From: Odiellus spinosus
Taxonomy: Eukaryota > Arthropoda > Arachnida > Opiliones > Phalangiidae
Reading direction: 5' to 3'
DNA: 64,000 nucleotides
NCBI GenBank assembly: GCA_963920705.1
Contig: OY987226.1
Span: 2,172,501-2,236,500 of the forward strand
Positions 33,501 through 48,500 of the stretch are shown here, piece after piece. The position numbers and the translations under genes are program-made. Below the pieces are notes generated by a model. The model was given only the letters and a program-made list of their open reading frames with translations, made no database searches and was not told the DNA's origin. Position 1 is the first letter of the stretch. Every line of letters begins with the position of its first letter.

Positions 33501-36500
33501 CCCTTGTCTTACCACTTTTCCCTTGTCTTACCACTTTTCCCTTGTCTTACCACTTTTCCCTTGTCTTACCACTTTTCCCTTGTCTTACCACTTTTCCCTT
33601 GTCTTACCACTTTTTCCCCTGTCTTATACCACTTTTTCCCCTGTCTTACCACTTTTTCCCCTGTCTTACCACTTTTTCCCCTGTCTTACCACTTTTTCCC
33701 CTGTCTTACCACTTTTCCCTTGTCTTACCACTTTTCCCTTGTCTTACCACTTTTCCCTTGTCTTACCACTTTTTCCCCTGTCTTATACCACTTTTTCCCC
33801 TGTCTTACCACTTTTCCCCTGTCTTACCACTTTTTCCCCTGTCTTACCACTTTTTCCCCTGTCTTACCACTTTTTCCCTTGTCTTACCACTTTTTCCCCT
33901 GTCTTACCACTTTTTCCCCTGTCTTATCACTTTTTCCCCTGTCTTACCACTTTTCCCTTGTCTTACCACTTTTCCCTTGTCTTACCACTTTTCCCTTGTC
34001 TTACCACTTTTTCCCTTGTCTTACCACTTTTTCCCCTGTCTTATACCACTTTTTCCCCTGTCTTACCACTTTTCCCCTGTCTTACCACTTTTTCCCCTGT
34101 CTTACCACTTTTTCCCCTGTCTTACCACTTTTTCCCCTGTCTTACCACTTTTTCCCCTGTCTTACCACTTTTTCCCCTGTCTTACCACTTTTTCCCCTGT
34201 CTTACCACTTTTCCCTTGTCTTACCACTTTTCCCTTGTCTTACCACTTTTCCCTTGTCTTACCACTTTTCCCTTGTCTTACCACTTTTTCCCTTGTCTTA
34301 CCACTTTTTCCCCTGTCTTATACCACTTTTTCCCCTGTCTTACCACTTTTTCCCCTGTCTTACCACTTTTTCCCCTGTCTTACCACTTTTTCCCCTGTCT
34401 TACCACTTTTCCCTTGTCTTACCACTTTTCCCTTGTCTTACCACTTTTCCCTTGTCTTACCACTTTTTCCCTTGTCTTACCACTTTTTCCCCTGTCTTAC
34501 CACTTTTTCCCCTGTCTTACCACTTTTCCCTTGTCTTACCACTTTTCCCTTGTCTTACCACTTTTCCCTTGTCTTACCACTTTTCCCTTGTCTTACCACT
34601 TTTTCCCTTGTCTCACCACTTTTTCCCCTGTCTTATACCACTTTTTCCCCTGTCTTACCACTTTTTCCCCTGTCTTACCACTTTTTCCCCTGTCTTACCA
34701 CTTTTTCCCCTGTCTTACCACTTTTCCCTTGTCTTACCACTTTTCCCTTGTCTTACCACTTTTCCCTTGTCTTACCACTTTTTCCCTTGTCTTACCACTT
34801 TTTCCCCTGTCTTATACCACTTTTCCCCTGTCTTACCACTTTTCCCCTGTCTTACCACTTTTTCCCCTGTCTTACCACTTTTTCCCCTGTCTTACCACTT
34901 TTTCCCTTGTCTTACCACTTTTTCCCTTGTCTTACCACTTTTCCCTTGTCTTACCACTTTTCCCTTGTCTTACCACTTTTTCCCTTGTCTTACCACTTTT
35001 TCCCCTGTCTTAACACTTTTTCCCCTGTCTTACCACTTTTCCCTTGTCTTACCACTTTTCCCTTGTCTTACCACTTTTCCCTTGTCTTACCACTTTTCCC
35101 TTGTCTTACCACTTTTTCCCTTGTCTTACCACTTTTTCCCCTGTCTTATACCACTTTTTCCCCTGTCTTACCACTTTTTCCCCTGTCTTACCACTTTTTC
35201 CCCTGTCTTACCACTTTTTCCCCTGTCTTACCACTTTTCCCTTGTCTTACCACTTTTTCCCCTGTCTTATACCACTTTTCCCCTGTCTTACCACTTTTCC
35301 CTTGTCTTACCACTTTTCCCTTGTCTTACCACTTTTCCCTTGTCTTACCACTTTTTCCCTTGTCTTACCACTTTTTCCCCTGTCTTACCACTTTTTCCCC
35401 TGTCTTACCACTTTTTCCCCTGTCTTACCACTTTTCCCTTGTCTTACCACTTTTCCCTTGTCTTACCACTTTTCCCTTGTCTTACCACTTTTCCCTTGTC
35501 TTACCACTTTTTCCCTTGTCTTACCACTTTTTCCCCTGTCTTATACCACTTTTTCCCCTGTCTTACCACTTTTTCCCCTGTCTTACCACTTTTTCCCCTG
35601 TCTTACCACTTTTTCCCCTGTCTTACCACTTTTCCCTTGTCTTACCACTTTTCCCTTGTCTTACCACTTTTTCCCCTGTCTTATACCACTTTTCCCCTGT
35701 CTTACCACTTTTCCCTTGTCTTACCACTTTTCCCTTGTCTTACCACTTTTCCCTTGTCTTACCACTTTTTCCCTTGTCTTACCACTTTTTCCCCTGTCTT
35801 ATACCACTTTTTCCCCTGTCTTACCACTTTTTCCCCTGTCTTACCACTTTTTCCCCTGTCTTACCACTTTTTCCCCTGTCTTACCACTTTTCCCTTGTCT
35901 TACCACTTTTTCCCTTGTCTTACCACTTTTTCCCCTGTCTTATACCACTTTTCCCCTGTCTTACCACTTTTTCCCCTGTCTTACCACTTTTTCCCCTGTC
36001 TTACCACTTTTCCCTTGTCTTACCACTTTTCCCTTGTCTTACCACTTTTCCCTTGTCTTACCACTTTTCCCTTGTCTTACCACTTTTTCCCTTGTCTTAC
36101 CACTTTTTCCCCTGTCTTATACCACTTTTTCCCCTGTCTTACCACTTTTTCCCCTGTCTTACCACTTTTTCCCCTGTCTTACCACTTTTTCCCCTGTCTT
36201 ACCACTTTTCCCTTGTCTTACCACTTTTCCCTTGTCTTACCACTTTTCCCTTGTCTTACCACTTTTTCCCTTGTCTTACCACTTTTTCCCCTGTCTTATA
36301 CCACTTTTTCCCCTGTCTTACCACTTTTCCCCTGTCTTACCACTTTTTCCCCTGTCTTACCACTTTTTCCCCTGTCTTACCACTTTTCCCTTGTCTTACC
36401 ACTTTTCCCTTGTCTTACCACTTTTCCCCTGTCTTACCACTTTTTCCCCTGTCTTACCACTTTTTCCCCTGTCTTACCACTTTTTCCCCTGTCTTACCAC

Positions 36501-39500
36501 TTTTTCCCCTGTCTTACCACTTTTTCCCCTGTCTTACCACTTTTTCCCCTGTCTTACCACTTTTTCCCCTGTCTTACCACTTTTTCCCCTGTCTTACCAC
36601 TTTTCCCTTGTCTTACCACTTTTCCCTTGTCTTACCACTTTTCCCTTGTCTTACCACTTTTCCCTTGTCTTACCACTTTTTCCCTTGTCTTACCACTTTT
36701 TCCCCTGTCTTATACCACTTTTTCCCCTGTCTTACCACTTTTTCCCCTGTCTTACCACTTTTCCCTTGTCTTACCACTTTTCCCTTGTCTTACCACTTTT
36801 CCCTTGTCTTACCACTTTTTCCCTTGTCTTACCACTTTTCCCCTGTCTTATACCACTTTTCCCCTGTCTTACCACTTTTCCCCTGTCTTACCACTTTTTC
36901 CCCTGTCTTACCACTTTTTCCCCTGTCTTACCACTTTTTCCCCTGTCTTACCACTTTTCCCTTGTCTTACCACTTTTTCCCCTGTCTTATACCACTTTTC
37001 CCCTGTCTTACCACTTTTCCCTTGTCTTACCACTTTTCCCTTGTCTTACCACTTTTCCCTTGTCTTACCACTTTTTCCCTTGTCTTACCACTTTTTCCCC
37101 TGTCTTACCACTTTTTCCCCTGTCTTACCACTTTTTCCCCTGTCTTACCACTTTTCCCTTGTCTTACCACTTTTCCCTTGTCTTACCACTTTTCCCTTGT
37201 CTTACCACTTTTCCCTTGTCTTACCACTTTTTCCCTTGTCTTACCACTTTTTCCCCTGTCTTATACCACTTTTTCCCCTGTCTTACCACTTTTTCCCCTG
37301 TCTTACCACTTTTTCCCCTGTCTTACCACTTTTTCCCCTGTCTTACCACTTTTCCCTTGTCTTACCACTTTTCCCTTGTCTTACCACTTTTTCCCCTGTC
37401 TTATACCACTTTTCCCCTGTCTTACCACTTTTCCCTTGTCTTACCACTTTTCCCTTGTCTTACCACTTTTCCCTTGTCTTACCACTTTTTCCCTTGTCTT
37501 ACCACTTTTTCCCCTGTCTTATACCACTTTTTCCCCTGTCTTACCACTTTTTCCCCTGTCTTACCACTTTTTCCCCTGTCTTACCACTTTTTCCCCTGTC
37601 TTACCACTTTTCCCTTGTCTTACCACTTTTTCCCTTGTCTTACCACTTTTTCCCCTGTCTTATACCACTTTTCCCCTGTCTTACCACTTTTTCCCCTGTC
37701 TTACCACTTTTTCCCCTGTCTTACCACTTTTCCCTTGTCTTACCACTTTTCCCTTGTCTTACCACTTTTCCCTTGTCTTACCACTTTTCCCTTGTCTTAC
37801 CACTTTTTCCCTTGTCTTACCACTTTTTCCCCTGTCTTATACCACTTTTTCCCCTGTCTTACCACTTTTTCCCCTGTCTTACCACTTTTTCCCCTGTCTT
37901 ACCACTTTTTCCCCTGTCTTACCACTTTTCCCTTGTCTTACCACTTTTCCCTTGTCTTACCACTTTTCCCTTGTCTTACCACTTTTTCCCTTGTCTTACC
38001 ACTTTTTCCCCTGTCTTATACCACTTTTTCCCCTGTCTTACCACTTTTCCCCTGTCTTACCACTTTTTCCCCTGTCTTACCACTTTTTCCCCTGTCTTAC
38101 CACTTTTCCCTTGTCTTACCACTTTTCCCTTGTCTTACCACTTTTCCCCTGTCTTACCACTTTTTCCCCTGTCTTACCACTTTTTCCCCTGTCTTACCAC
38201 TTTTTCCCCTGTCTTACCACTTTTTCCCCTGTCTTACCACTTTTTCCCCTGTCTTACCACTTTTTCCCCTGTCTTACCACTTTTTCCCCTGTCTTACCAC
38301 TTTTTCCCCTGTCTTACCACTTTTCCCTTGTCTTACCACTTTTCCCTTGTCTTACCACTTTTCCCTTGTCTTACCACTTTTCCCTTGTCTTACCACTTTT
38401 TCCCTTGTCTTACCACTTTTTCCCCTGTCTTATACCACTTTTTCCCCTGTCTTACCACTTTTTCCCCTGTCTTACCACTTTTCCCTTGTCTTACCACTTT
38501 TCCCTTGTCTTACCACTTTTCCCTTGTCTTACCACTTTTTCCCTTGTCTTACCACTTTTCCCCTGTCTTATACCACTTTTCCCCTGTCTTACCACTTTTC
38601 CCCTGTCTTACCACTTTTTCCCCTGTCTTACCACTTTTTCCTCTGTCTTACCACTTTTTCCCTTGTCTTACCACTTTTTCCCCTGTCTTACCACTTTTTC
38701 CCCTGTCTTACCACTTTTTCCCCTGTCTTACCACTTTTCCCTTGTCTTACCACTTTTCCCTTGTCTTACCACTTTTTCCCTTGTCTTACCACTTTTTCCC
38801 CTGTCTTACCACTTTTCCCTTGTCTTACCACTTTTCCCTTGTCTTACCACTTTTTCCCTTGTCTTACCACTTTTTCCCCTGTCTTTACCACTTTTTCCCC
38901 TGTCTTACCACTTTTTCCCCTGTCTTACCACTTTTTCCCCTGTCTTACCACTTTTTCCCCTGTCTTACCACTTTTTCCCCTGTCTTACCACTTTTCCCTT
39001 GTCTTACCACTTTTCCCTTGTCTTACCACTTTTCCCTTGTCTTACCACTTTTCCCTTGTCTTACCACTTTTTCCCTTGTCTTACCACTTTTTCTCCTGTC
39101 TTTACCACTTTTTCCCCTGTCTTACCACTTTTTCCCCTGTCTTACCACTTTTTCCCCTGTCTTACCACTTTTTCCCCTGTCTTACCACTTTTCCCTTGTC
39201 TTACCACTTTTCCCTTGTCTTACCACTTTTCCCTTGTCTTACCACTTTTTCCCTTGTCTTACCACTTTTTCCCCTGTCTTATACCACTTTTTCCCCTGTC
39301 TTACCACTTTTCCCCTGTCTTACCACTTTTTCCCCTGTCTTACCACTTTTTCCCCTGTCTTACCACTTTTTCCCTTGTCTTACCACTTTTTCCCCTGTCT
39401 TACCACTTTTTCCCCTGTCTTACCACTTTTTCCCCTGTCTTACCACTTTTCCCTTGTCTTACCACTTTTCCCTTGTCTTACCACTTTTCCCTTGTCTTAC

Positions 39501-42500
39501 CACTTTTTCCCTTGTCTTACCACTTTTTCCCCTGTCTTATACCACTTTTTCCCCTGTCTTACCACTTTTCCCCTGTCTTACCACTTTTTCCCCTGTCTTA
39601 CCACTTTTTCCCCTGTCTTACCACTTTTCCCTTGTCTTACCACTTTTCCCTTGTCTTACCACTTTTCCCCTGTCTTACCACTTTTTCCCCTGTCTTACCA
39701 CTTTTTCCCCTGTCTTACCACTTTTTCCCCTGTCTTACCACTTTTTCCCCTGTCTTACCACTTTTTCCCCTGTCTTACCACTTTTTCCCCTGTCTTACCA
39801 CTTTTCCCTTGTCTTACCACTTTTCCCTTGTCTTACCACTTTTCCCTTGTCTTACCACTTTTCCCTTGTCTTACCACTTTTTCCCTTGTCTTACCACTTT
39901 TTCCCCTGTCTTATACCACTTTTTCCCCTGTCTTACCACTTTTTCCCCTGTCTTACCACTTTTCCCTTGTCTTACCACTTTTCCCTTGTCTTACCACTTT
40001 TCCCTTGTCTTACCACTTTTTCCCTTGTCTTACCACTTTTTCCCCTGTCTTATACCACTTTTTCCCCTGTCTTACCACTTTTGCCCCTGTCTTACCACTT
40101 TTTCCCCTGTCTTACCACTTTTTCCCCTGTCTTACCACTTTTCCCTTGTCTTACCACTTTTCCCTTGTCTTACCACTTTTCCCCTGTCTTACCACTTTTT
40201 CCCCTGTCTTACCACTTTTTCCCCTGTCTTACCACTTTTTCCCCTGTCTTACCACTTTTTCCCCTGTCTTACCACTTTTTCCCCTGTCTTACCACTTTTT
40301 CCCCTGTCTTACCACTTTTTCCCCTGTCTTACCACTTTTCCCCTGTCTTACCACTTTTTCCCTGTCTTACCACTTTTCCCTTGTCTTACCACTTTTTCCC
40401 TTGTCTTACCACTTTTTCCCCTGTCTTACCACTTTTTCCCCTGTCTTACCACTTTTTCCCCTGTCTTACCACTTTTTCCCCTGTCTTACCACTTTTCCCT
40501 TGTCTTACCACTTTTCCCTTGTCTTACCACTTTTCCCTTGTCTTACCACTTTTCCCTTGTCTTACCACTTTTCCCTTGTCTTACCACTTTTTCCCTTGTC
40601 TTACCACTTTTTCCCCTGTCTTACCACTTTTTCCCCTGTCTTACCACTTTTTCCCCTGTCTTACCACTTTTTCCCCTGTCTTACCACTTTTTCCCCTGTC
40701 TTACCACTTTTCCCTTGTCTTACCACTTTTCCCTTGTCTTACCACTTTTCCCTTGTCTTACCACTTTTTCCCTTGTCTTACCACTTTTTCCCCTGTCTTA
40801 CCACTTTTTCCCCTGTCTTACCACTTTTCCCCTGTCTTACCACTTTTTCCTGTCTCCCTTTCCTGTCTTACCACTTTTTCCCCTGTCTTACCACTTTTTC
40901 CCCTTGTCTTACCACTTTTCCCCTGTCTTACCACTTTTCCCTTGTCTTACCACTTTTCCCCTGTCTTACCACTTTTCCCCTTGTCTTACCACTTTTCCCT
41001 TGTCTTACCACTTTTCCCCTTGTCTTACCACTTTTTCCCCTGTCTTACCACTTTTTCCCCTGTCTTACCACTTTTCCCCTGTCTTACCACTTTTTCCCCT
41101 GTCTTACCACTTTTTCCCCTGTCTTACCACTTTTTCCCCTGTCTTACCACTTTTTCCCCTGTCTTACACTTTTTCCCCTGTCTTACCACTTTTTCCCCTG
41201 TCTTACCACTTTTTCCCCTGTCTTACCACTTTTCCCTTGTCTTACCACTTTTCCCTTGTCTTACCACTTTTCCCTTGTCTTACCACTTTTCCCTTGTCTT
41301 ACACTTTTTCCCTTGTCTTACCACTTTTTCCCCTGTCTTATACCACTTTTTCCCCTGTCTTACCACTTTTTCCCCTGTCTTACCACTTTTTCCCCTGTCT
41401 TACCACTTTTTCCCCTGTCTTACCACTTTTCCCTTGTCTTACCACTTTTCCCTTGTCTTACCACTTTTTCCCTTGTCTTACCACTTTTCCCCTGTCTTAT
41501 ACCACTTTTCCCTGTCTTACCACTTTTCCCCTGTCTTACCACTTTTTCCCCTGTCTTACCACTTTTTCCCCTGTCTTACCACTTTTTCCCTGTCTTACCA
41601 CTTTTCCCTTGTCTTACCACTTTTTCCCCTGTCTTATACCACTTTTCCCCTGTCTTACCACTTTTCCCTTGTCTTACCACTTTTCCCTTGTCTTACCACT
41701 TTTCCCTTGTCTTACCACTTTTTCCCTTGTCTTACCACTTTTTCCCCTGTCTTACCACTTTTTCCCCTGTCTTACCACTTTTTCCCCTGTCTTACCACTT
41801 TTCCCTTGTCTTACCACTTTTCCCTTGTCTTACCACTTTTCCCTTGTCTTACCACTTTTCCCTTGTCTTACCACTTTTTCCCTTGTCTTACCACTTTTTC
41901 CCCTGTCTTATACCACTTTTTCCCCTGTCTTACCACTTTTTCCCCTGTCTTACCACTTTTTCCCCTGTCTTACCACTTTTTCCCCTGTCTTACCACTTTT
42001 CCCTTGTCTTACCACTTTTCCCTTGTCTTACCACTTTTTCCCCTGTCTTATACCACTTTTCCCCTGTCTTACCACTTTTCCCTTGTCTTACCACTTTTCC
42101 CTTGTCTTACCACTTTTCCCTTGTCTTACCACTTTTTCCCTTGTCTTACCACTTTTTCCCCTGTCTTATACCACTTTTTCCCCTGTCTTACCACTTTTTC
42201 CCCTGTCTTACCACTTTTTCCCCTGTCTTACCACTTTTTCCCCTGTCTTACCACTTTTCCCTTGTCTTACCACTTTTTCCCTTGTCTTACCACTTTTTCC
42301 CCTGTCTTATACCACTTTTCCCCTGTCTTACCACTTTTTCCCCTGTCTTACCACTTTTTCCCCTGTCTTACCACTTTTCCCTTGTCTTACCACTTTTCCC
42401 TTGTCTTACCACTTTTCCCTTGTCTTACCACTTTTCCCTTGTCTTACCACTTTTTCCCTTGTCTTACCACTTTTTCCCCTGTCTTATACCACTTTTTCCC

Positions 42501-45500
42501 CTGTCTTACCACTTTTTCCCCTGTCTTACCACTTTTTCCCCTGTCTTACCACTTTTTCCCCTGTCTTACCACTTTTCCCTTGTCTTACCACTTTTCCCTT
42601 GTCTTACCACTTTTCCCTTGTCTTACCACTTTTTCCCTTGTCTTACCACTTTTTCCCCTGTCTTATACCACTTTTTCCCCTGTCTTACCACTTTTCCCCT
42701 GTCTTACCACTTTTTCCCCTGTCTTACCACTTTTTCCCCTGTCTTACCACTTTTCCCTTGTCTTACCACTTTTCCCTTGTCTTACCACTTTTCCCCTGTC
42801 TTACCACTTTTTCCCCTGTCTTACCACTTTTTCCCCTGTCTTACCACTTTTTCCCCTGTCTTACCACTTTTTCCCCTGTCTTACCACTTTTTCCCCTGTC
42901 TTACCACTTTTTCCCCTGTCTTACCACTTTTTCCCCTGTCTTACCACTTTTTCCCCTGTCTTACCACTTTTCCCTTGTCTTACCACTTTTCCCTTGTCTT
43001 ACCACTTTTCCCTTGTCTTACCACTTTTCCCTTGTCTTACCACTTTTTCCCTTGTCTTACCACTTTTTCCCCTGTCTTATACCACTTTTTCCCCTGTCTT
43101 ACCACTTTTTCCCCTGTCTTACCACTTTTCCCTTGTCTTACCACTTTTCCCTTGTCTTACCACTTTTCCCTTGTCTTACCACTTTTTCCCTTGTCTTACC
43201 ACTTTTCCCCTGTCTTATACCACTTTTTCCCCTGTCTTACCACTTTTCCCCTGTCTTACCACTTTTTCCCCTGTCTTACCACTTTTTCCTCTGTCTTACC
43301 ACTTTTTCCCTTGTCTTACCACTTTTTCCCCTGTCTTACCACTTTTTCCCCTGTCTTACCACTTTTTCCCCTGTCTTACCACTTTTCCCTTGTCTTACCA
43401 CTTTTCCCTTGTCTTACCACTTTTTCCCTTGTCTTACCACTTTTTCCCCTGTCTTACCACTTTTCCCTTGTCTTACCACTTTTCCCTTGTCTTACCACTT
43501 TTTCCCTTGTCTTACCACTTTTTCCCCTGTCTTTACCACTTTTTCCCCTGTCTTACCACTTTTTCCCCTGTCTTACCACTTTTTCCCCTGTCTTACCACT
43601 TTTTCCCCTGTCTTACCACTTTTTCCCCTGTCTTACCACTTTTCCCTTGTCTTACCACTTTTCCCTTGTCTTACCACTTTTCCCTTGTCTTACCACTTTT
43701 CCCTTGTCTTACCACTTTTTCCCTTGTCTTACCACTTTTTCTCCTGTCTTTACCACTTTTTCCCCTGTCTTACCACTTTTTCCCCTGTCTTACCACTTTT
43801 TCCCCTGTCTTACCACTTTTTCCCCTGTCTTACCACTTTTCCCTTGTCTTACCACTTTTCCCTTGTCTTACCACTTTTCCCTTGTCTTACCACTTTTCCC
43901 TTGTCTTACCACTTTTTCCCTTGTCTTACCACTTTTTCCCCTGTCTTATACCACTTTTTCCCCTGTCTTACCACTTTTCCCCTGTCTTACCACTTTTTCC
44001 CCTGTCTTACCACTTTTTCCCTTGTCTTACCACTTTTTCCCTTGTCTTACCACTTTTTCCCCTGTCTTACCACTTTTTCCCCTGTCTTACCACTTTTTCC
44101 CCTGTCTTACCACTTTTCCCTTGTCTTACCACTTTTCCCTTGTCTTACCACTTTTCCCTTGTCTTACCACTTTTTCCCTTGTCTTACCACTTTTTCCCCT
44201 GTCTTATACCACTTTTTCCCCTGTCTTACCACTTTTCCCCTGTCTTACCACTTTTTCCCCTGTCTTACCACTTTTTCCCCTGTCTTACCACTTTTCCCTT
44301 GTCTTACCACTTTTCCCTTGTCTTACCACTTTTCCCCTGTCTTACCACTTTTTCCCCTGTCTTACCACTTTTTCCCCTGTCTTACCACTTTTTCCCCTGT
44401 CTTACCACTTTTTCCCCTGTCTTACCACTTTTTCCCCTGTCTTACCACTTTTTCCCCTGTCTTACCACTTTTCCCTTGTCTTACCACTTTTCCCTTGTCT
44501 TACCACTTTTCCCTTGTCTTACCACTTTTCCCTTGTCTTACCACTTTTTCCCTTGTCTTACCACTTTTTCCCCTGTCTTATACCACTTTTTCCCCTGTCT
44601 TACCACTTTTTCCCCTGTCTTACCACTTTTCCCTTGTCTTACCACTTTTCCCTTGTCTTACCACTTTTCCCTTGTCTTACCACTTTTTCCCTTGTCTTAC
44701 CACTTTTTCCCCTGTCTTATACCACTTTTTCCCCTGTCTTACCACTTTTGCCCTGTCTTACCACTTTTTCCCCTGTCTTACCACTTTTTCCCCTGTCTTA
44801 CCACTTTTCCCTTGTCTTACCACTTTTCCCTTGTCTTACCACTTTTCCCCTGTCTTACCACTTTTTCCCCTGTCTTACCACTTTTTCCCCTGTCTTACCA
44901 CTTTTTCCCCTGTCTTACCACTTTTTCCCCTGTCTTACCACTTTTTCCCCTGTCTTACCACTTTTTCCCCTGTCTTACCACTTTTTCCCCTGTCTTACCA
45001 CTTTTCCCCCTGTCTTACCACTTTTTCCCCTGTCTTACCACTTTTCCCTTGTCTTACCACTTTTTCCCTTGTCTTACCACTTTTTCCCCTGTCTTATACC
45101 ACTTTTTCCCCTGTCTTACCACTTTTTCCCCTGTCTTACCACTTTTTCCCCTGTCTTACCACTTTTCCCTTGTCTTACCACTTTTCCCTTGTCTTACCAC
45201 TTTTCCCTTGTCTTACCACTTTTCCCTTGTCTTACCACTTTTCCCTTGTCTTACCACTTTTTCCCTTGTCTTACCACTTTTTCCCCTGTCTTATACCACT
45301 TTTTCCCCTGTCTTACCACTTTTTCCCCTGTCTTACCACTTTTTCCCCTGTCTTACCACTTTTTCCCCTGTCTTACCACTTTTCCCTTGTCTTACCACTT
45401 TTCCCTTGTCTTACCACTTTTCCCTTGTCTTACCACTTTTTCCCTTGTCTTACCACTTTTTCCCCTGTCTTATACCACTTTTTCCCCTGTCTTACCACTT

Positions 45501-48500
45501 TTCCCCTGTCTTACCACTTTTTCCCCTGTCTTACCACTTTTTCCCCTGTCTTACCACTTTTTCCCTTGTCTTACCACTTTTTCCCCTGTCTTACCACTTT
45601 TCCCTTGTCTTACCACTTTTCCCTTGTCTTACCACTTTTCCCTTGTCTTACCACTTTTCCCTTGTCTTACCACTTTACCCTTGTCTTACCACTTTTTCCC
45701 CTGTCTTACCACTTTTTCCCCTGTCTTACCACTTTTTCCCCTGTCTTACCACTTTTTCCCCTGTCTTACCACTTTTTCCCCTGTCTTACCACTTTTTCCC
45801 CTGTCTTACCACTTTTTCCCCTGTCTTACCACTTTTTCCCCTGTCTTACCACTTTTTCCCCTGTCTTACCACTTTTTCCCCTGTCTTACCACTTTTCCCT
45901 TGTCTTACCACTTTTCCCTTGTCTTACCACTTTTCCCTTGTCTTACCACTTTTCCCTTGTCTTACCACTTTTTCCCTTGTCTTACCACTTTTTCCCCTGT
46001 CTTATACCACTTTTTCCCCTGTCTTACCACTTTTTCCCCTGTCTTACCACTTTTTCCCCTGTCTTACCACTTTTTCCCCTGTCTTACCACTTTTCCCTTG
46101 TCTTACCACTTTTCCCTTGTCTTACCACTTTTCCCTTGTCTTACCACTTTTTCCCTTGTCTTACCACTTTTTCCCCTGTCTTATACCACTTTTTCCCCTG
46201 TCTTACCACTTTTCCCCTGTCTTACCACTTTTTCCCCTGTCTTACCACTTTTTCCCCTGTCTTACCACTTTTTCCCCTGTCTTACCACTTTTTCCCCTGT
46301 CTTACCACTTTTTCCCCTGTCTTACCACTTTTTCCCCTGTCTTACCACTTTTCCCTTGTCTTACCACTTTTCCCTTGTCTTACCACTTTTCCCTTGTCTT
46401 ACCACTTTTCCCTTGTCTTACCACTTTTTCCCTTGTCTTACCACTTTTTCCCCTGTCTTATACCACTTTTTCCCCTGTCTTACCACTTTTTCCCCTGTCT
46501 TACCACTTTTTCCCCTGTCTTACCACTTTTTCCCCTGTCTTACCACTTTTCCCTTGTCTTACCACTTTTCCCTTGTCTTACCACTTTTCCCTTGTCTTAC
46601 CACTTTTTCCCTTGTCTTACCACTTTTTCCCCTGTCTTATACCACTTTTTCCCCTGTCTTACCACTTTTCCCCTGTCTTACCACTTTTTTCCCTGTCTTA
46701 CCACTTTTTCCCCTGTCTTACCACTTTTTCCCTTGTCTTACCACTTTTTCCCCTGTCTTACCACTTTTCCCTTGTCTTACCACTTTTCCCTTGTCTTACC
46801 ACTTTTCCCTTGTCTTACCACTTTTCCCTTGTCTTACCACTTTACCCTTGTCTTACCACTTTTTCCCCTGTCTTACCACTTTTTCCCCTGTCTTACCACT
46901 TTTTCCCCTGTCTTACCACTTTTTCCCCTGTCTTACCACTTTTTCCCCTGTCTTACCACTTTTTCCCCTGTCTTACCACTTTTTCCCCTGTCTTACCACT
47001 TTTCCCTTGTCTTACCACTTTTCCCTTGTCTTACCACTTTTCCCTTGTCTAACCACTTTTTCCCTTGTCTTACCACTTTTTCCCCTGTCTTATACCACTT
47101 TTTCCCCTGTCTTACCACTTTTCCCCTGTCTTACCACTTTTTCCCCTGTCTTACCACTTTTTCCCCTGTCTTACCACTTTTTCCCTTGTCTTACCACTTT
47201 TTCCCCTGTCTTACCACTTTTCCCTTGTCTTACCACTTTTCCCTTGTCTTACCACTTTTCCCTTGTCTTACCACTTTTCCCTTGTCTTACCACTTTACCC
47301 TTGTCTTACCACTTTTTCCCCTGTCTTACCACTTTTTCCCCTGTCTTACCACTTTTCCCCCTGTCTTACCACTTTTTCCCCTGTCTTACCACTTTTTCCC
47401 CTGTCTTACCACTTTTTCCCCTGTCTTACCACTTTTCCCTTGCAGGGTGACCACTTTTCCCTTGTCTTACCACTTTTTCCCCTGTCTTATACCACTTTTT
47501 CCCCTGTCTTACCACTTTTCCCCTGTCTTACCACTTTTTCCCCTGTCTTACCACTTTTTCCCCTGTCTTACCACTTTTTCCCTTGTCTTACCACTTTTTC
47601 CCCTGTCTTACCACTTTTTCCCCTGTCTTACCACTTTTTCCCCTGTCTTACCATTTTTCCCTTGTCTTACCACTTTTCCCTTGTCTTACCACTTTTCCCT
47701 TGTCTTACCACTTTTCCCTTGTCTTACCACTTTTCCCTTGTCATACCACTTTTTCCCCTGTCTTACCACTTTTTCCCCTGTCTTACCACTTTTTCCCCTG
47801 TCTTACCACTTTTTCCCCTGTCTTACCACTTTTTCCCCTGTCTTACCACTTTTTCCCCTGTCTTACCACTTTTCCCTTGCAGGGTGACCACTTTTCCCTT
47901 GTCTTACCACTTTTTCCCCTGTCTTATACCACTTTTTCCCCTGTCTTACCACTTTTCCCCTGTCTTACCACTTTTTCCCCTGTCTTACCACTTTTTCCCC
48001 TGTCTTACCACTTTTTCCCCTGTCTTACCACTTTTTCCCCTGTCTTACCACTTTTTCCCTTGTCTTACCACTTTTTCCCCTGTCTTACCACTTTTTCCCC
48101 TGTCTTACCACTTTTTCCCCTGTCTTACCACTTTTCCCTTGTCTTACCACTTTTCCCTTGTCTTACCACTTTTCCCTTGTCTTACCACTTTTCCCTTGTC
48201 TTACCACTTTTCCCTTGTCTTACCACTTTTTCCCCTGTCTTACCACTTTTTCCCCTGTCTTACCACTTTTCCCTTGTCTTACCACTTTTCCCCTGTCTTA
48301 CCACTTTTCCCTTGTCTTACCACTTTTCCCTTGTCTTACCACTTTTCCCTTGTCTTACCACTTTTCCCTTGTCTTACCACTTTTTCCCTTGTCTTACCAC
48401 TTTTTCCCCTGTCTTACCACTTTTTCCCCTGTCTTACCACTTTTTCCCCTGTCTTACCACTTTTTCCCGTCTTACCACTTTTTCCCCTGTCTTACCACTT

